Below, piece by piece: positions 34,201 to 45,900 of a DNA stretch of 64,000 nt (the stretch's first letter is position 1; every line of letters begins with the position of its first letter). Source of the DNA: Saccharothrix sp. S26 (GTDB taxonomy: Bacteria; Actinomycetota; Actinomycetes; Mycobacteriales; Pseudonocardiaceae); assembly GCF_021390395.1 (NCBI RefSeq), contig NZ_JAJUWT010000001.1, forward strand, positions 310,001 to 374,000. Direction: 5' to 3'. The notes below the pieces were generated by a model. That model ran no database searches. It saw only the letters and a program-made list of their open reading frames with translations, and was not told where the DNA came from. Made by a program: the position numbers and the translations under genes.

Positions 34201-35388
34201 ATGCCCACCCCTCGTCTCGCCGTCTTCGCGGTGTTCCTGTTCAACGGGGCGTTGTTCCTGTCCTGGGCCGCCCGCATGCCCGCGTTGGCGGCGCAGGTCG
34301 GCGCGACCGAGGCCACGCTCGGCCTGGCCCTGTTCGGCGCGAGCGTCGGCCTGGCCGTCACGGCGCCGTTCGCCGCCCGGATCTGCGCGCGGGTGGGCGC
34401 GCGGAAGCTGATCCTCGTGGGCGCGGGCGTCACGGTCCTGGCCGTGCCGGGGCTCACGCTCGCCGACACACCGCTGCAACTCGGTCTGGTCCTGTTCGTG
34501 CTCGGCTCGTGCGGCGCGTCGTTGGACGTCGGCATGAACGTCGCCGCGGTGGCCGTCACCCGAGCGCTGGACCGGCCCCTGATGCCGCAGTTCCACGCGG
34601 GCTTCAGCGTCGGCGGCCTGGTGGGCTCGCTGGGCGCGGCCGCCGCGGCGGCGGTCGGCTGGGGCCTGACCCGTCACCTGATCTTCGTCGCGGTCATCGG
34701 CGCGGTCGCCATCGCCTGGGTGATCAGGGCTGTCCCGGACACGACCGGTGAGACGACCGACACCGTCGCGGACGACCGGCCGGTGCTGAAGCGGCCGTTG
34801 CTGTGGCTGCTGGCCACGATCACGCTGTGCTCCGCGATCGCCGAGGGCGCGGCGTCGGACTGGTCGGCGCTGTTCTTCGTCAACGAACGGGGTGTCAGCG
34901 AGGCGGCCGGCGCGGCCGCGTACGCCGGGTTCTCCATCGCGATGGCCACCGCCCGCCTGCTCGGCGAGCCCGCGCAACGCCGCGTCGGCCCGTACCGGCT
35001 GCTCGCGTCGGGTGCGGTCGTCGCCGCGACGGGGCTTGCGCTGGCGGTGCTGGTGCCGTCCGCCGCCGTCGGGTACGTCGGGTTCGCCCTGGTGGGCCTC
35101 GGCCTGGCGTTCGCCTTCCCGGTGATCATGGACCTGGCCGGTGACGCGGGCAAGCGCGCCGACGGCACGGGCGGTGAGCGCGAGATCGGCCTGGTGACAA
35201 CGGTCGCCTACACCGGTTTCCTGCTCGGCCCGCCGGTCGTCGGCGGCATCGCGCACGCCAGCAACCTGTCGATCTCGCTGGGCTTCGTGGCGTTCGTGAT
35301 CGCGCTCATGGTGCCCGCCGTGCTGCTGGCACGCCGGTCGCGCGCCCGTGAGCTCACGCGGTCGGGAGCCGGTTCAACGCGGCCTTGA
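34201..35388 (+). CDS. MFS transporter (YbjJ-like)
   Basis: 395 residues with 12 hydrophobic helices. The N-terminus (FAVFLFNGALFLSWAARMPALA) and the loop ICARVGARKLILVGAG resemble the YbjJ/fucose-permease-like group; DVGMNVAAVAV and GFSVGGLVGSLGAA are characteristic segments. The substrate is unknown and the direction of transport not evident. ATG at 34201 with GGGAG 2 nt before. The divergent LacI repressor suggests a sugar or sugar-like substrate. Its stop overlaps the convergent lipoprotein gene by 35 bp. Confidence 0.85.
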   Translation: MPTPRLAVFAVFLFNGALFLSWAARMPALAAQVGATEATLGLALFGASVGLAVTAPFAARICARVGARKLILVGAGVTVLAVPGLTLADTPLQLGLVLFVLGSCGASLDVGMNVAAVAVTRALDRPLMPQFHAGFSVGGLVGSLGAAAAAAVGWGLTRHLIFVAVIGAVAIAWVIRAVPDTTGETTDTVADDRPVLKRPLLWLLATITLCSAIAEGAASDWSALFFVNERGVSEAAGAAAYAGFSIAMATARLLGEPAQRRVGPYRLLASGAVVAATGLALAVLVPSAAVGYVGFALVGLGLAFAFPVIMDLAGDAGKRADGTGGEREIGLVTTVAYTGFLLGPPVVGGIAHASNLSISLGFVAFVIALMVPAVLLARRSRARELTRSGAGSTRP

Positions 35389-35920
35389 GCATGGGCTGCA
35401 TCGCCGCGAGCATCTGCTCGGGCACCCCACCCGCCTGCGCCATCGCCACCAGCACGCTGCGGTTGGCGTTCACCGCCAGGGTCGCGGTGCACGCCATCTC
35501 GCCGCCGCTCATCTCGCACAGCACCCACGTCGAGTGCCCGTCCACGACCACCTCGTGGCCCTTGGCCTGCCGCGTCCGCACCTGCTCGTACTTCTGGTAG
35601 AGCGCGGCGACCACGGTCCGGCCGGCCTGCGTGCCGTCGTCCAGCACGTACTGGCACGACTCCTGGATCACGTCGTCCTTGCGCGCGGGGTCCTTCTTGA
35701 ACGGCCCGATCGACTTCAGGTCGGCGGCGGTGAGCAGCGAGCACGGCTCCACGCCGACGACCGTGCGCGGCTTGGCGATCTTGGGTTCGGCCGCCGGTTC
35801 GGCCGAAGTCGTCGGTGTGACCCCGGCCTGGGGCAGCGCGTCCCCGTTGACGGAGTAGCTGCACCCCGCCGACAGGAGCAACGCGAGGGCCGTCACGAGC
35901 GCCGAGCGAGAACTGGTCAC
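35354..35920 (-). CDS. DUF3558-like lipoprotein
   Basis: 188 residues. Signal MTSSRSALVTALALLLSAGC with the lipid-anchored Cys at 20. The mature domain has VEPCSLLTAADLKSIG, ESCQYVLDDG and a later CEMSGGEMAC, the Cys pattern of the DUF3558 group also seen in the ESX operon at 4.2 kb. GTG at 35920 with TACCGT 8 nt upstream and no ribosome-binding site (leaderless). A stand-alone gene, divergent from the CopD-CtaG fusion. Function unknown; located on the outer face of the membrane. Confidence 0.75.
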   Translation of the reverse strand: MTSSRSALVTALALLLSAGCSYSVNGDALPQAGVTPTTSAEPAAEPKIAKPRTVVGVEPCSLLTAADLKSIGPFKKDPARKDDVIQESCQYVLDDGTQAGRTVVAALYQKYEQVRTRQAKGHEVVVDGHSTWVLCEMSGGEMACTATLAVNANRSVLVAMAQAGGVPEQMLAAMQPMLKAALNRLPTA

Positions 35921-35999
35921 GTCCGGCAACGGTAGTGGGTGTGATCTGCGCACGTCCGGCGGTTGGTGGCGGTGCGGCCGCGCGGCCTACGCTCGTCAC

Positions 36000-37952
36000 G
36001 TGCCCACTGACGCGCCTGCTCGCACCCCGCGGACCGGTCTCATCCCCTTGCTGATCGTCGGCACGGCGATAGCCGCGCTCGTGGCGGCGGGGCTGCTCGT
36101 CCTCATCGGCGTCGACGCGTCCGGGCTGATCGTGGTGCGCGTGCTGACCGAGGCCGCCGCCGTGGTCACGATCGGGTCGCTGCTGCTGGCGGCGTTCCTG
36201 GTGCCGCCGCAGGAGAGCGGCACGCTCGCGGCGGACGGCTACGCGGCCTTGCGCACGGCGGGCTGGGCGGCGTTGGTGTGGACGGCGGGTGCGGTGCTGT
36301 CGGTGCCGTTCACCGTGGCCGACGCGCTGGGCCAGCCGGTGACGACGCTGCTTGAGCCGGCGGTGCTGCGGCAGGTGGCCGGGCTGGTGGAGCAGTCGAA
36401 GGCGTGGATGATCACGGCGGTGCTGGTGGCGCTGCTGGCGCTGGGCTGCCGGCTGGTGCTGTCGTGGGGCTGGACCGTGCCGCTGTTCTTCCTGTCGGTG
36501 TTCGCCCTGGTCCCGGTGGCCGTCACGGGGCACTCGTCCGGCGGTGGCTCGCACGACGTGGCCACCAACAGCCTGCTGTTCCACTTGATCGCGGCGGCGT
36601 TGTGGGTCGGCGGGCTGATCGCCCTGCTGGCGCACGGCCGGCGCGGCGGCGACCACCTGGCGTTGGCGACGGCGCGGTTCTCCCGGCTGGCCCTGGTGTG
36701 CTGGATCGTGATGGCGGCGTCGGGCGTGATCAACGCCTGGGTGCGGCTGCCGGTCAGCGAGCTGTTCGACAGCGACTACGGCCTGCTGGTGCTCGGCAAG
36801 ACGCTCGCGCTGGTCGTGCTGGGTGTCGTGGGGTACTTCCAGCGCGAGAAGAGCGTGAAGCAGGTCGTGGCCACGGGCTCGGGGCGCTCGCTGGTGCGGC
36901 TCGCGGGCGTCGAGGTGCTGTTGATGTTCCTCACGCTGGGCCTCGCCGCCGCGTTGAGCCGCACGCCACCACCCGTCGAAGGTCGTGTGCTGCCCAGCAC
37001 GGTCGAGCTGCGCATCGGCTACGACCTGGCCGGCGCGCCCACGGTGTCGCGGCTGCTGTTCGACTGGCGGTTCGACCTGGTCTTCGGCTCGATCTTCATC
37101 GCGTTGGGCGTGCTGTACCTGCTGGGCGTGCGGCGGCTGCGCAAGCGCGGTGACGCGTGGCCGGTCGGGCGCACGATCGCGTGGGTCGCGGGCTGCCTGA
37201 CCGTGGTGTTCGCCACGTCGTCGGGCGTGGGCCGGTACGCGCCGGCGATGTTCAGCATCCACATGGAAGCGCACATGCTGCTGTCCATGCTCGCGCCGAT
37301 CCTGCTGGTGCTGGGCGGTCCGGTGACGTTGGCGATGCGCGCGCTGCCGCCAGCGGGCAAGGGCAACCCGCCCGGGCCGCGCGAGTGGCTGCTGGCGTTC
37401 GTGCACTCGCCGGTGGCGAAGGTGCTGACCAACCCGTTCGTGGCGTTGGCGCTGTTCGTGGGCTCGTTCTACGGCCTGTACTTCTCCGGCCTGTTCGACG
37501 CCGCGCTGGACTACCACTGGGCGCACCTGGCGATGAACGCCCACTTCATCCTGGTCGGCTACGTCTTCTACTGGCCCGTGATCGGCATCGACCCCGCGCC
37601 GAACCGGCTGCCGCCGCTGGGCAGGCTGGGCCTGCTGTTCGCCTCGATCCCGTTCCACGCGTTCTTCGGCATCGTGCTGATGAGCTCGCAGACCGTGATC
37701 GGCGACAACTTCTACCGGTCGTTGGGCCTGCCGTGGGTGACGTCGCAGCTGGAGGACCAGCGGCTCGGCGGCGGCATCGCGTGGGCGGCGGGCGAGCTGC
37801 CGCTGATCGTGGTGATGGTGGCGCTGCTGGTGCAGTGGGCCAGGTCGGACAGCCGTGACGCCCGCCGGGCGGACCGGCGGGCGGACGCGGACGGTGACGC
37901 GGAGCTGGCCGCGTACAACGCGATGCTGCGCAAGATGTCGGGCAAGGACTAG
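36000..37952 (+). CDS. CopD-CtaG fusion: copper import / cytochrome c oxidase assembly membrane protein
   Basis: 650 residues, all membrane. The first half is a CopD-like copper permease domain (about residues 15-320) with conserved His in AVTGHSSGGGSHDVATNS and FHLIAAALWVGGL. The second half is the caa3-type CtaG domain (about 340-620) with MFSIHMEAHMLLSMLAPILLV, LDYHWAHLAMNAHFILVGYVFYWP and ASIPFHAFFGIVLM. It should take up copper and supply CuB of cytochrome c oxidase. GTG at 36000 with TACGCT 6 nt upstream (leaderless). It ends in a charged tail and overlaps the convergent ABC permease gene by 4 bp. Confidence 0.92.
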   Translation: MPTDAPARTPRTGLIPLLIVGTAIAALVAAGLLVLIGVDASGLIVVRVLTEAAAVVTIGSLLLAAFLVPPQESGTLAADGYAALRTAGWAALVWTAGAVLSVPFTVADALGQPVTTLLEPAVLRQVAGLVEQSKAWMITAVLVALLALGCRLVLSWGWTVPLFFLSVFALVPVAVTGHSSGGGSHDVATNSLLFHLIAAALWVGGLIALLAHGRRGGDHLALATARFSRLALVCWIVMAASGVINAWVRLPVSELFDSDYGLLVLGKTLALVVLGVVGYFQREKSVKQVVATGSGRSLVRLAGVEVLLMFLTLGLAAALSRTPPPVEGRVLPSTVELRIGYDLAGAPTVSRLLFDWRFDLVFGSIFIALGVLYLLGVRRLRKRGDAWPVGRTIAWVAGCLTVVFATSSGVGRYAPAMFSIHMEAHMLLSMLAPILLVLGGPVTLAMRALPPAGKGNPPGPREWLLAFVHSPVAKVLTNPFVALALFVGSFYGLYFSGLFDAALDYHWAHLAMNAHFILVGYVFYWPVIGIDPAPNRLPPLGRLGLLFASIPFHAFFGIVLMSSQTVIGDNFYRSLGLPWVTSQLEDQRLGGGIAWAAGELPLIVVMVALLVQWARSDSRDARRADRRADADGDAELAAYNAMLRKMSGKD

Positions 37953-38752
37953 AGCGGCCGGCGGAAGCCCTTCACCGCGAAGAACCACCCGGCCGCGGCC
38001 AGCACCGAGCTCGTGGCCAGCGCGCCGACCACACCCGTCACGGGCTGGGCCAGTGCCAGCGAACGCGCAGCGTCCACGGCGAACGTCAACGGGTTGACGT
38101 TGGCGATGGCCTGCAACCAGCCGGGCAGCCCGGTGATCGGCACGTACGCGCTGGAGGCGAACATCAGCGGGAACATGGCCAGGAAGCCGACGGTCTGCAT
38201 CAGCTCGGCGTTGCGCAGCCACGCGGCGATGGCCAGGAAGATCCAGCCCAGGCCCCAGCCGACGGCCAGCGCCAGCGCGAGCGCCGCGAGGGTGCCCACC
38301 ACGCCGCCCGCGGGGGAGTAGCCGAACACGACGACCGCGAACACCAGCATCAGCAGCAGCTGCGAGGCGGTGCGGACCAGGTCGGACAGGCTGCGCGCGA
38401 CCAGGACCGAACCCGACCGGATGGGCAGCGAGCGGAACCGGGCCAGCACGCCGTTCTTCATGTCCGTGACCAGACCCACGCCCGCCTGCAACGCCGACTG
38501 CATGGCGGTGTTGACCAGGATCGCGGGCATCAGGAAGTCGATGTAGGCCACGCCCTGCGGGAAGCCGGGCGTGTTGGCGATGCTCGCGAAGATCTGGCTG
38601 AACAGGGTCAGCATGATCAGCGGCTGGAGGATGCTGAACACGATCATGCGCGGGTCGCTGACCAGCGTGCGCAGGGACCGCTGGGTCAGCACCAGCACCT
38701 GGGTGCCGAAGTCGGTGCCGCGCCAGCGGGGCGCGGCGGTGAGGGTGGTCAT
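37949..38752 (-). CDS. ABC-2 type permease, DrrB-like
   Basis: 267 residues with six membrane helices. Membrane subunit of an exporter of the daunorubicin-resistance (DrrAB) type; TDMKNGVLARFRSLPIRSGSVLVARSLSDLVR is the typical amphipathic coupling region and the C-terminal NVNPLTFAVDAARSLAL is a family hallmark. ATG at 38752. It lies 14 bp after the ATPase gene and is the last gene of the TetR-ATPase-permease unit. Probable substrate: a lipophilic drug or own metabolite; not specified by sequence. Confidence 0.92.
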   Translation of the reverse strand: MTTLTAAPRWRGTDFGTQVLVLTQRSLRTLVSDPRMIVFSILQPLIMLTLFSQIFASIANTPGFPQGVAYIDFLMPAILVNTAMQSALQAGVGLVTDMKNGVLARFRSLPIRSGSVLVARSLSDLVRTASQLLLMLVFAVVVFGYSPAGGVVGTLAALALALAVGWGLGWIFLAIAAWLRNAELMQTVGFLAMFPLMFASSAYVPITGLPGWLQAIANVNPLTFAVDAARSLALAQPVTGVVGALATSSVLAAAGWFFAVKGFRRPL

Positions 38753-38766
38753 CCGAGGGCTCCTGT

Positions 38767-39696
38767 TCAGGCCGCGTGCTGCGCGAGGGTGAGGTAGACG
38801 TCGTCCAGGGTCGGCTCGCCGAGGGCCAGCTCGGTGGCCTCCAGCCCGACCTCGTCCAACGCGCGGACGACCGTGGCGAGCTGGCGGGACGACGTCACGG
38901 GCGCGGTGAGCGTGTTCTGCGCCGTCACGGGCTGCAGACCGGCCCGTTCCAGGGCCTCGGTGGCCTTCGGGACGTCCGAGGCGTCCGCCAGGGTCACGGT
39001 GACGGTGCGCTGGCCGACCTGGGCCTTCAGCTCGGCGCTGGTGCCCGCGGCGACGACCTTGCCCTGCGACAGGACCGTGATGGAGTCGGCCAGGCGGTCG
39101 GCCTCGTCCAGGTACTGGGTGGTGAGCAGGACCGTGGTGCCGTCGGTGACCAGGCCCTCGACGATCTCCCAGAGGCCGAGCCTGCTCGCCGGGTCCAGGC
39201 CCGTGGTCGGCTCGTCCAGGAAGATCACCTCGGGGTGCCCGACGAGGCTCGCGGCCAGGTCGAGGCGTCGGCGCATGCCGCCGGAGTAGGTGCGCGACGG
39301 GCGTTTCGCCGCCTCCGCCAGGCCGAACAGGTCCAGCAGCTCCGAGCCCCTGGCCTTGGCCTCACGCGGGCTCGCGCCGAGCAGCCGGGCGATCAGCACG
39401 AGGTTGTCCAGGCCGGACAGTTGCTCGTCCACGGCGGCGAACTGGCCGGTCAGGCCGATCCGGCTGCGCACCTCGTGCGCCTGCGCGACCACGTCGAACC
39501 CGGCCACCTCGGCGCGGCCGGAGTCCGGCGGGAGCATCGTGGTGAGCACGTTGACCAGCGTGGTCTTGCCCGCGCCGTTGTGGCCGAGCAGGCCGAGCAC
39601 GGTGCCCTTGGGCACGGCGATGCTCACCCCGTCCAGGGCTTTCTGCGCCCCGAACGCCTTGCCGACGTCGGTGGCCTCGATCATCAGGTCTGGCAC
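38767..39696 (-). CDS. ABC transporter ATP-binding protein, DrrA-like
   Basis: 309 residues. Walker A GHNGAGKT (38-45), signature YSGGMRRRLDLA, Walker B VIFLDEPTTGLD, H-loop in LLTTQYLDEAD. The C-terminal part (about 225-309) is the DrrA-type extension with VTVTLADASDVPKATEAL. Powers the DrrB-like permease encoded next. GTG start at 39696 with GAGGGGGAA upstream; ATG 39684 is an alternative. It follows the TetR gene by 10 bp, so the three genes form one operon under TetR control. Confidence 0.94.
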   Translation of the reverse strand: MPDLMIEATDVGKAFGAQKALDGVSIAVPKGTVLGLLGHNGAGKTTLVNVLTTMLPPDSGRAEVAGFDVVAQAHEVRSRIGLTGQFAAVDEQLSGLDNLVLIARLLGASPREAKARGSELLDLFGLAEAAKRPSRTYSGGMRRRLDLAASLVGHPEVIFLDEPTTGLDPASRLGLWEIVEGLVTDGTTVLLTTQYLDEADRLADSITVLSQGKVVAAGTSAELKAQVGQRTVTVTLADASDVPKATEALERAGLQPVTAQNTLTAPVTSSRQLATVVRALDEVGLEATELALGEPTLDDVYLTLAQHAA

Positions 39697-39706
39697 TGGT
39701 TCCCCC

Positions 39707-40324
39707 TCAGTTCTGCGTCAGCACGCCGTGCAGGAACAGCTCCACGAGCTGGTCGGCGTCGGCGGTGGAGTCGCCGAAGCCCTCGCCGTGCATGCGGTTG
39801 GTGAACACGAGCCCGAGCAGCAGGCGCGCGGCCAGGGACGGGTCGACCCGGAGGTGGTCGTCCGGGCCGAACAGCGAGGCGACGTGCTCGGTGATGCGCT
39901 GCATCTCGACCGGTGGGCCCTTGTGCTCGCGCTCCTTGTCGTGCCCGTCGTGCGGGTCGTAGCCGGAGTCGCGCAGGACGCTCATCAGCTTCCACATCCG
40001 GTCCAGGTAGCCGGAGACGGCGCTGATGCCCCAGGAGAGCCGTTCGGCGAGGGTGCGCGCCTGCCGCGCCTCCTCGATCAGCCGCAGCTCCAGGTCGGCC
40101 GCCAGCACGCTGCGCACGCACGTGCGGATGAGTTCCTGCTTGTCCTTGAACGCCCGGAAGACGGTGCCCTCCGCGATGCCGGCCGCCTTGGCGATCTGGC
40201 TGGTCGTCACGTTGGCGCCGTGCGTGAACAGCAGCGGGACGGTGGCGGCGACGATCGCCTCGCGGCGGTCCTCGGGGCTCATCGCGGGTGCGCGTCGACG
40301 GCGTTGGGTGGTGTCCTCGGGCAT
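39707..40324 (-). CDS. TetR-family repressor of the DrrAB-like exporter
   Basis: 205 residues. N-terminal HTH: REAIVAATVPLLFTHGANVTTSQIAKAAGIAEGTVFRAFKDKQELI (about 21-66). The C-terminal all-helical ligand domain is unlike named families. First gene of the operon TetR-ATPase-permease. ATG at 40324. Two strong palindromes 12-55 bp upstream are the obvious autoregulatory operators. A transported drug is the likely inducer; that is inferred from common practice for such units. Confidence 0.93.
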   Translation of the reverse strand: MPEDTTQRRRRAPAMSPEDRREAIVAATVPLLFTHGANVTTSQIAKAAGIAEGTVFRAFKDKQELIRTCVRSVLAADLELRLIEEARQARTLAERLSWGISAVSGYLDRMWKLMSVLRDSGYDPHDGHDKEREHKGPPVEMQRITEHVASLFGPDDHLRVDPSLAARLLLGLVFTNRMHGEGFGDSTADADQLVELFLHGVLTQN

Positions 40325-40335
40325 GGTGCGAGCTT

Positions 40336-40379
40336 ATGAGTGAGTCCTCACTCATGTCAACGAGTGAGTCCTCACTCAT
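40336..40379. promoter_or_regulatory. Paired TetR operators
   Basis: Two palindromes with the common core GAGTGAG-N2-CTCACTC. The first is ATGAGTGAG/CTCACTCAT (40336-40355, 9-bp arms); the second is at 40362-40377 (7-bp arms). The centres are 24 bp apart, a bit over two helix turns, which would allow side-by-side binding of two dimers upstream of the TetR start at 40324. Confidence 0.9.
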
Positions 40380-40490
40380 TGCGATTATGCATGCTTCAGG
40401 CAGTTGTCCACAGATCCGGATCTACCGCTGTCCACCGGCCCCGACCACCGGCAACCTGGTCCCAGGAGATCAACCCCCAAGGAGGCGGAC

Positions 40491-40979
40491 ATGGCTTTCA
40501 ACGAGACGCGGGTCACCATCTGCGGCAGCGTCGCCAGCTCGGTCACCCACACCAAGGTCGGCACCGGCTTCAGCCGGGCGAAGTTCCGGCTGTTCAGCGC
40601 GGAGCGGGTCTGGGACCAGGAGGACCGCACGTGGTCCGACGGCGCGCGGATGTTCCTGACGGTGTCGTGCTGGCGGATGCTCGCGGACAACGCGCAGGCG
40701 TCGTTGACCAAGGGTGACCCGGTGGTGGTCACCGGCCGGTTGACGATCAGGGAGGTGGAGTTCGAGGGCAAGCGGCAGCCGGTCGTGGAGCTGGAGGCCA
40801 CCGCGATCGGGCCCAACCTCGCCCTGTGCACCGCCCAGCCGGTGCGCACCAGGGTCGGCTCCGACGCGGTCGAGGCCAGGGCCGCGCCCGAGATCGTCGC
40901 GCCGCGCACGGGGGAGTTGCCGTTGGTCCTGCCGGGTGAGGCGGAGCGACCGAAGGAGGTGGCCGAAGTGCCGTTCTGA
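40491..40979 (+). CDS. Single-stranded DNA-binding protein (second SSB, SsbB-like)
   Basis: 162 residues. OB-fold over residues 1-110 with TRVTICGSVASSVTHTKVG, MFLTVSCWRMLADNAQASLTKGDPVVVTGRL. The tail is short (about 50 residues) and ends KEVAEVPF: it keeps the terminal Pro-Phe but not the run of Asp that recruits partners in SsbA. This is typical of the second SSB in actinomycetes, linked to chromosome segregation or sporulation. ATG at 40491 with a near-perfect AAGGAGG at a 6-nt spacing. It stands alone after the TetR operator region. Confidence 0.92.
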   Translation: MAFNETRVTICGSVASSVTHTKVGTGFSRAKFRLFSAERVWDQEDRTWSDGARMFLTVSCWRMLADNAQASLTKGDPVVVTGRLTIREVEFEGKRQPVVELEATAIGPNLALCTAQPVRTRVGSDAVEARAAPEIVAPRTGELPLVLPGEAERPKEVAEVPF

Positions 40980-41297
40980 GCCGATCGAGCTACAAGGGCT
41001 CCCGCCGGCGCGATCGGGGCGGAGAATGCGCGGGCAGTCGTCGCCGTTGCGAGCGTGGAGGAGGGAGATCGTCGGGCCGGCGCCAGGGCCGGGTCCGCGC
41101 GCAGGCACCGGGGGTTGACAGCGCACCGAGTTCGCGCATCCGGTCGGAGTCGCTGGTCGCAGGGTCGCACCAGGCCGGGTCGACGGTCGTGTTACGTCTG
41201 TGGGTGACCCACGTTCGCGTTAACTCTGCGTTGTGCCCACGTCCGTTGCCGGCGTCCGAGGTTCGGGCCCGATCGGCACCGCTCTACGATCGCGGGC
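40980..41297. other. Gene-free stretch between ssb and ettA
   Basis: About 318 bp without a supportable gene. The visible structure is the odd-length palindrome GTGGGTGACCCAC (41200-41212), flanked by TTACG and CGTTAA, a possible hairpin or operator. TTGACA at 41115-41120 has no matching -10. A TACGAT element at 41285-41290, 7 nt before the ettA start, is a good -10 for a leaderless ettA transcript. Confidence 0.5.
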
Positions 41298-42974
<1,677 letters not shown>

Positions 42975-42992
42975 GAGCCGGGTACCCACACC

Positions 42993-45900
42993 GTGGCGGC
43001 GAGGGGCGAGGCGCAGGCGGACGTCGAGGTGAGCACGCTGGTCGTGCCCGCCTGGCGGCTGCGTTGGCGGGCACCGGAGCTTGCTCTGGTGCTGGGTGAG
43101 CGCGCGGTCGCGCTCGCCTCCACCCGCCGTGACGAGGTCGACCGGTTGCGCGCGGAGGCCCTGGTGGTCTTCGCGAGCAACCGCATGGGCCGGGGTGTCC
43201 GGATCGCGGACCGGGCCTTGGACGCCCTCAAGGCGGCCGAGGCAGCGTCGGAGCGGGAGACGGCCTGGCGGCTGAGGGTCGAGTTGGCCGACAGCGCCAG
43301 GTCGGTCGGCGCGCCCCTCACGGGCTTCGCCGCCGTCCGGCCGGTCCTGGAAGCCGACGACGTCCCGCCGGGGTTGAGGGCGACCGCCCTCGTCCAGGCC
43401 GCCGAGTGCCTGGTCTCGGTGGGGCGTGGCGCGGCGCTGGCCCAGGCGTTGGACGAAGCGGACCACCTCTACCAGGCGGATCCGCTGCTGGACCACGACA
43501 CGACCCTGCTGCACCGGGGTCTGCTCCGCGCCTCGGCGGCGGGTCAGCACCGCCGGTGGGGCGACCTGCGGGCGGCGGTCGCCGCGGCCCGGGACGGCTT
43601 GGCCCTGCTGGACCGCCTCAAGGACGCCGCGTCCGACAACGGCCAGGTCCGGGGCAGGCTCACGGTCGAGCTGGTCTGCGCCCTGATGGACCTGAACAAG
43701 CCGGGCGAGGCGTCCGAGGTCGGCACGCCGCTGCTGGAACGCCCGGTGCGCGCGCCGTCCGCGTCGACCGCCGGTTGGCTGCGGTTGGCCCTGGCCACGA
43801 GGGTCCACCTGCCCGCCGGTCGCGTCGACCAGGCACGCGACCTGCTCCGTGACGCCGCCGACAGCGCCGAGCGCCACCAGTTGGACATCCTGCTGGCGGA
43901 GAGCCTGCTGGCGCTGGCGCACGTCCACGAGGTGGCCGGTGACCTGGCCGAGGCCTTGGCGAACCTGCGTTCCGCGCACGCGGCCGAACGCAGGCGGGCC
44001 CGCGCGGTCTACGCGGTGCGGGCGAGGCTGGCCGCCGAGTTCGCGGGCGTCCACCGCCGCCCGGCCGGCGGCCTGCACGACGAACTGGCCGCCCTGTTGC
44101 GCACCGAGACCCCGGCCCCGGCCGCCGCGCCCCCGACCGACCCGAACCTGGCCCCGGAGGTCAAGCAACAACTCCGCCAGTGGCGACCGGTCCAGATGCA
44201 CCGCGCCGAGGGCGTCCGCGTCAAGCGCCGCCGCGCCGCGGAGGACATGACGGTGGAAGGCATCTCCGCCGCGAGGGCCCACGCCGCCGACCGCTGGCGC
44301 TTGGTCCAACCGTTCGGCGAAACGGAAGGCGACCCCGAACCGGGGGGCCGCCGCCGAGCCCCGGACCCGGGAACCGGCCCCACCCAGGGCCGACCCGCAC
44401 ACGCCCGAAGCGGCCAAGCCCGCCCGACCAACCCTGCCACCACCACCCCCCAACCGACAGCCGCGAACGACCCGGCCACCCCCGGGCCCGCCAACCCGGC
44501 CGCCACCCCCCAACCGCCCGCTGCGGCGGCGAGCGATCCGGGTATCCCCGGCCTTGCCGCGAGTTCGCCTGACCCCGCTACCGACTTCGCTCCGCCTGCG
44601 GGGGCGAGCGGCTCGGGTGTTGCTGGGGTTGCTGCTGGTTCGGGTGACTCTGCTGGTGTGTTCCCCTCGTCTGCGGGGGCGAGCGGCTCGGGCGTTGCTG
44701 GGGTTGCCGCTGGTTCAGGTGACTCCGCTACCGCCTTCCCCTCGTCTGCGGGGGCGAGTGACTCGGGCGTTGCTGGGGTTGCTGCTGGTTCGGGTGACTC
44801 TGCTGGTGCCTTCCCCTCGCCTGCGGGCGCGGGTGATGCGGGCGTTCCTGGGGTTGCCGCTGGTTCAGGTGACTCCGCTACCGCCTTCCCCTCGCCTGCG
44901 GGGGCGAGTGACTCGGGCGCTCCTGGCTTTGCCGCTGACTCGGCTACCAACTTCCCGTCGTCTGGTGTGGTGAGTGACTTGGGCACTCCGGGGCTTGCCG
45001 CGGGTTCGGTCGAGTCCGTGACCGGCGTCCGGTCGTCTGCTGCGTCGGCGAATGACTCGGGTACCCCTGGGCTTGCCGAAAGTTCCACCGACTCCGCGAC
45101 TGCTTCCCCGTCGGCTGCTGCGCCGATGAGCGACCCGGCCGTGCCCAGGGCCGCCACCGGCTCGCAACCGCCCACTGCGGCGGCGGGCGACCCGGTGGTT
45201 CCGGGGCTCGTCACCGGTTCTTCGGACTTCGCGACCGCTTCGGAATCGTCCGCCGCATCGGTGAGCGGCCCGGGCACCCTCAGGTCCGACACCGACACCG
45301 ACACCGGCACCGGCAGCGCGCCGACCAGCCACTTCGCGGCCACCTCGTGGCCGGACCAGACGACGTCCGATGAACACCCGGGCACCCTCCCGAGCAGTCT
45401 CCAAGCAGACACCACGGCCGGGAGCGCCAGGTCGGCTGGTGGTGGTTCGGCCGAGGTGGCGTCCGGTGGTGGGCTGAGCGGGTTCCCCGGTGGGTCGGCC
45501 GGCAGCCATGCGAGTTCGAGTGAGGCCCCGGCGTCGATTCCGGGTGAGGCGGAGGTTCCGGTCGTGCCCGGTGAGGGCGGCGAGCGGAGTGTGCCGGCGG
45601 CGGGTTTGATCGCGGCGGCTGGGGCGGTGCGCAGTGGGCGTCGGCGGGCGCGGGAGGCGGCGGAGGAGGAAGGGGAGCGTGCTTCCGGTGACTCCGAGGC
45701 CAACGTGCTGGACGCGTTGAAGGCCGCTGGGCTCCTCGACCCGCAGCGGGCCGGTGGTCGGCGGCGGGCGCGCGATGCCGACGTGGAGGCTCCCCGGTCG
45801 AGGCCCCAGGAAGACGAGAAAACCGACCGGGACGCGGTGCAGGCGGTCGACGAGGCTGAGCAGGAGGCGGGCCGGGCCGTGCGGGAGGCCGAGAAGGCTG

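Noticed and set aside
35208-38222. A 1004-residue open frame antisense to the MFS and CopD-CtaG genes
   Set aside because: It crosses several well-supported genes and a gene border and has shadow-frame composition.
40404-40412. TTGTCCACA, a DnaA-box-like nonamer (another at 25961-25969)
   Set aside because: Each stands alone; an origin needs a cluster of boxes near dnaA/dnaN, none of which are here.
41115-41120. TTGACA as a -35 box upstream of ettA
   Set aside because: No acceptable -10 lies 16-19 nt downstream; the TACGAT next to the ettA start is the better promoter element.
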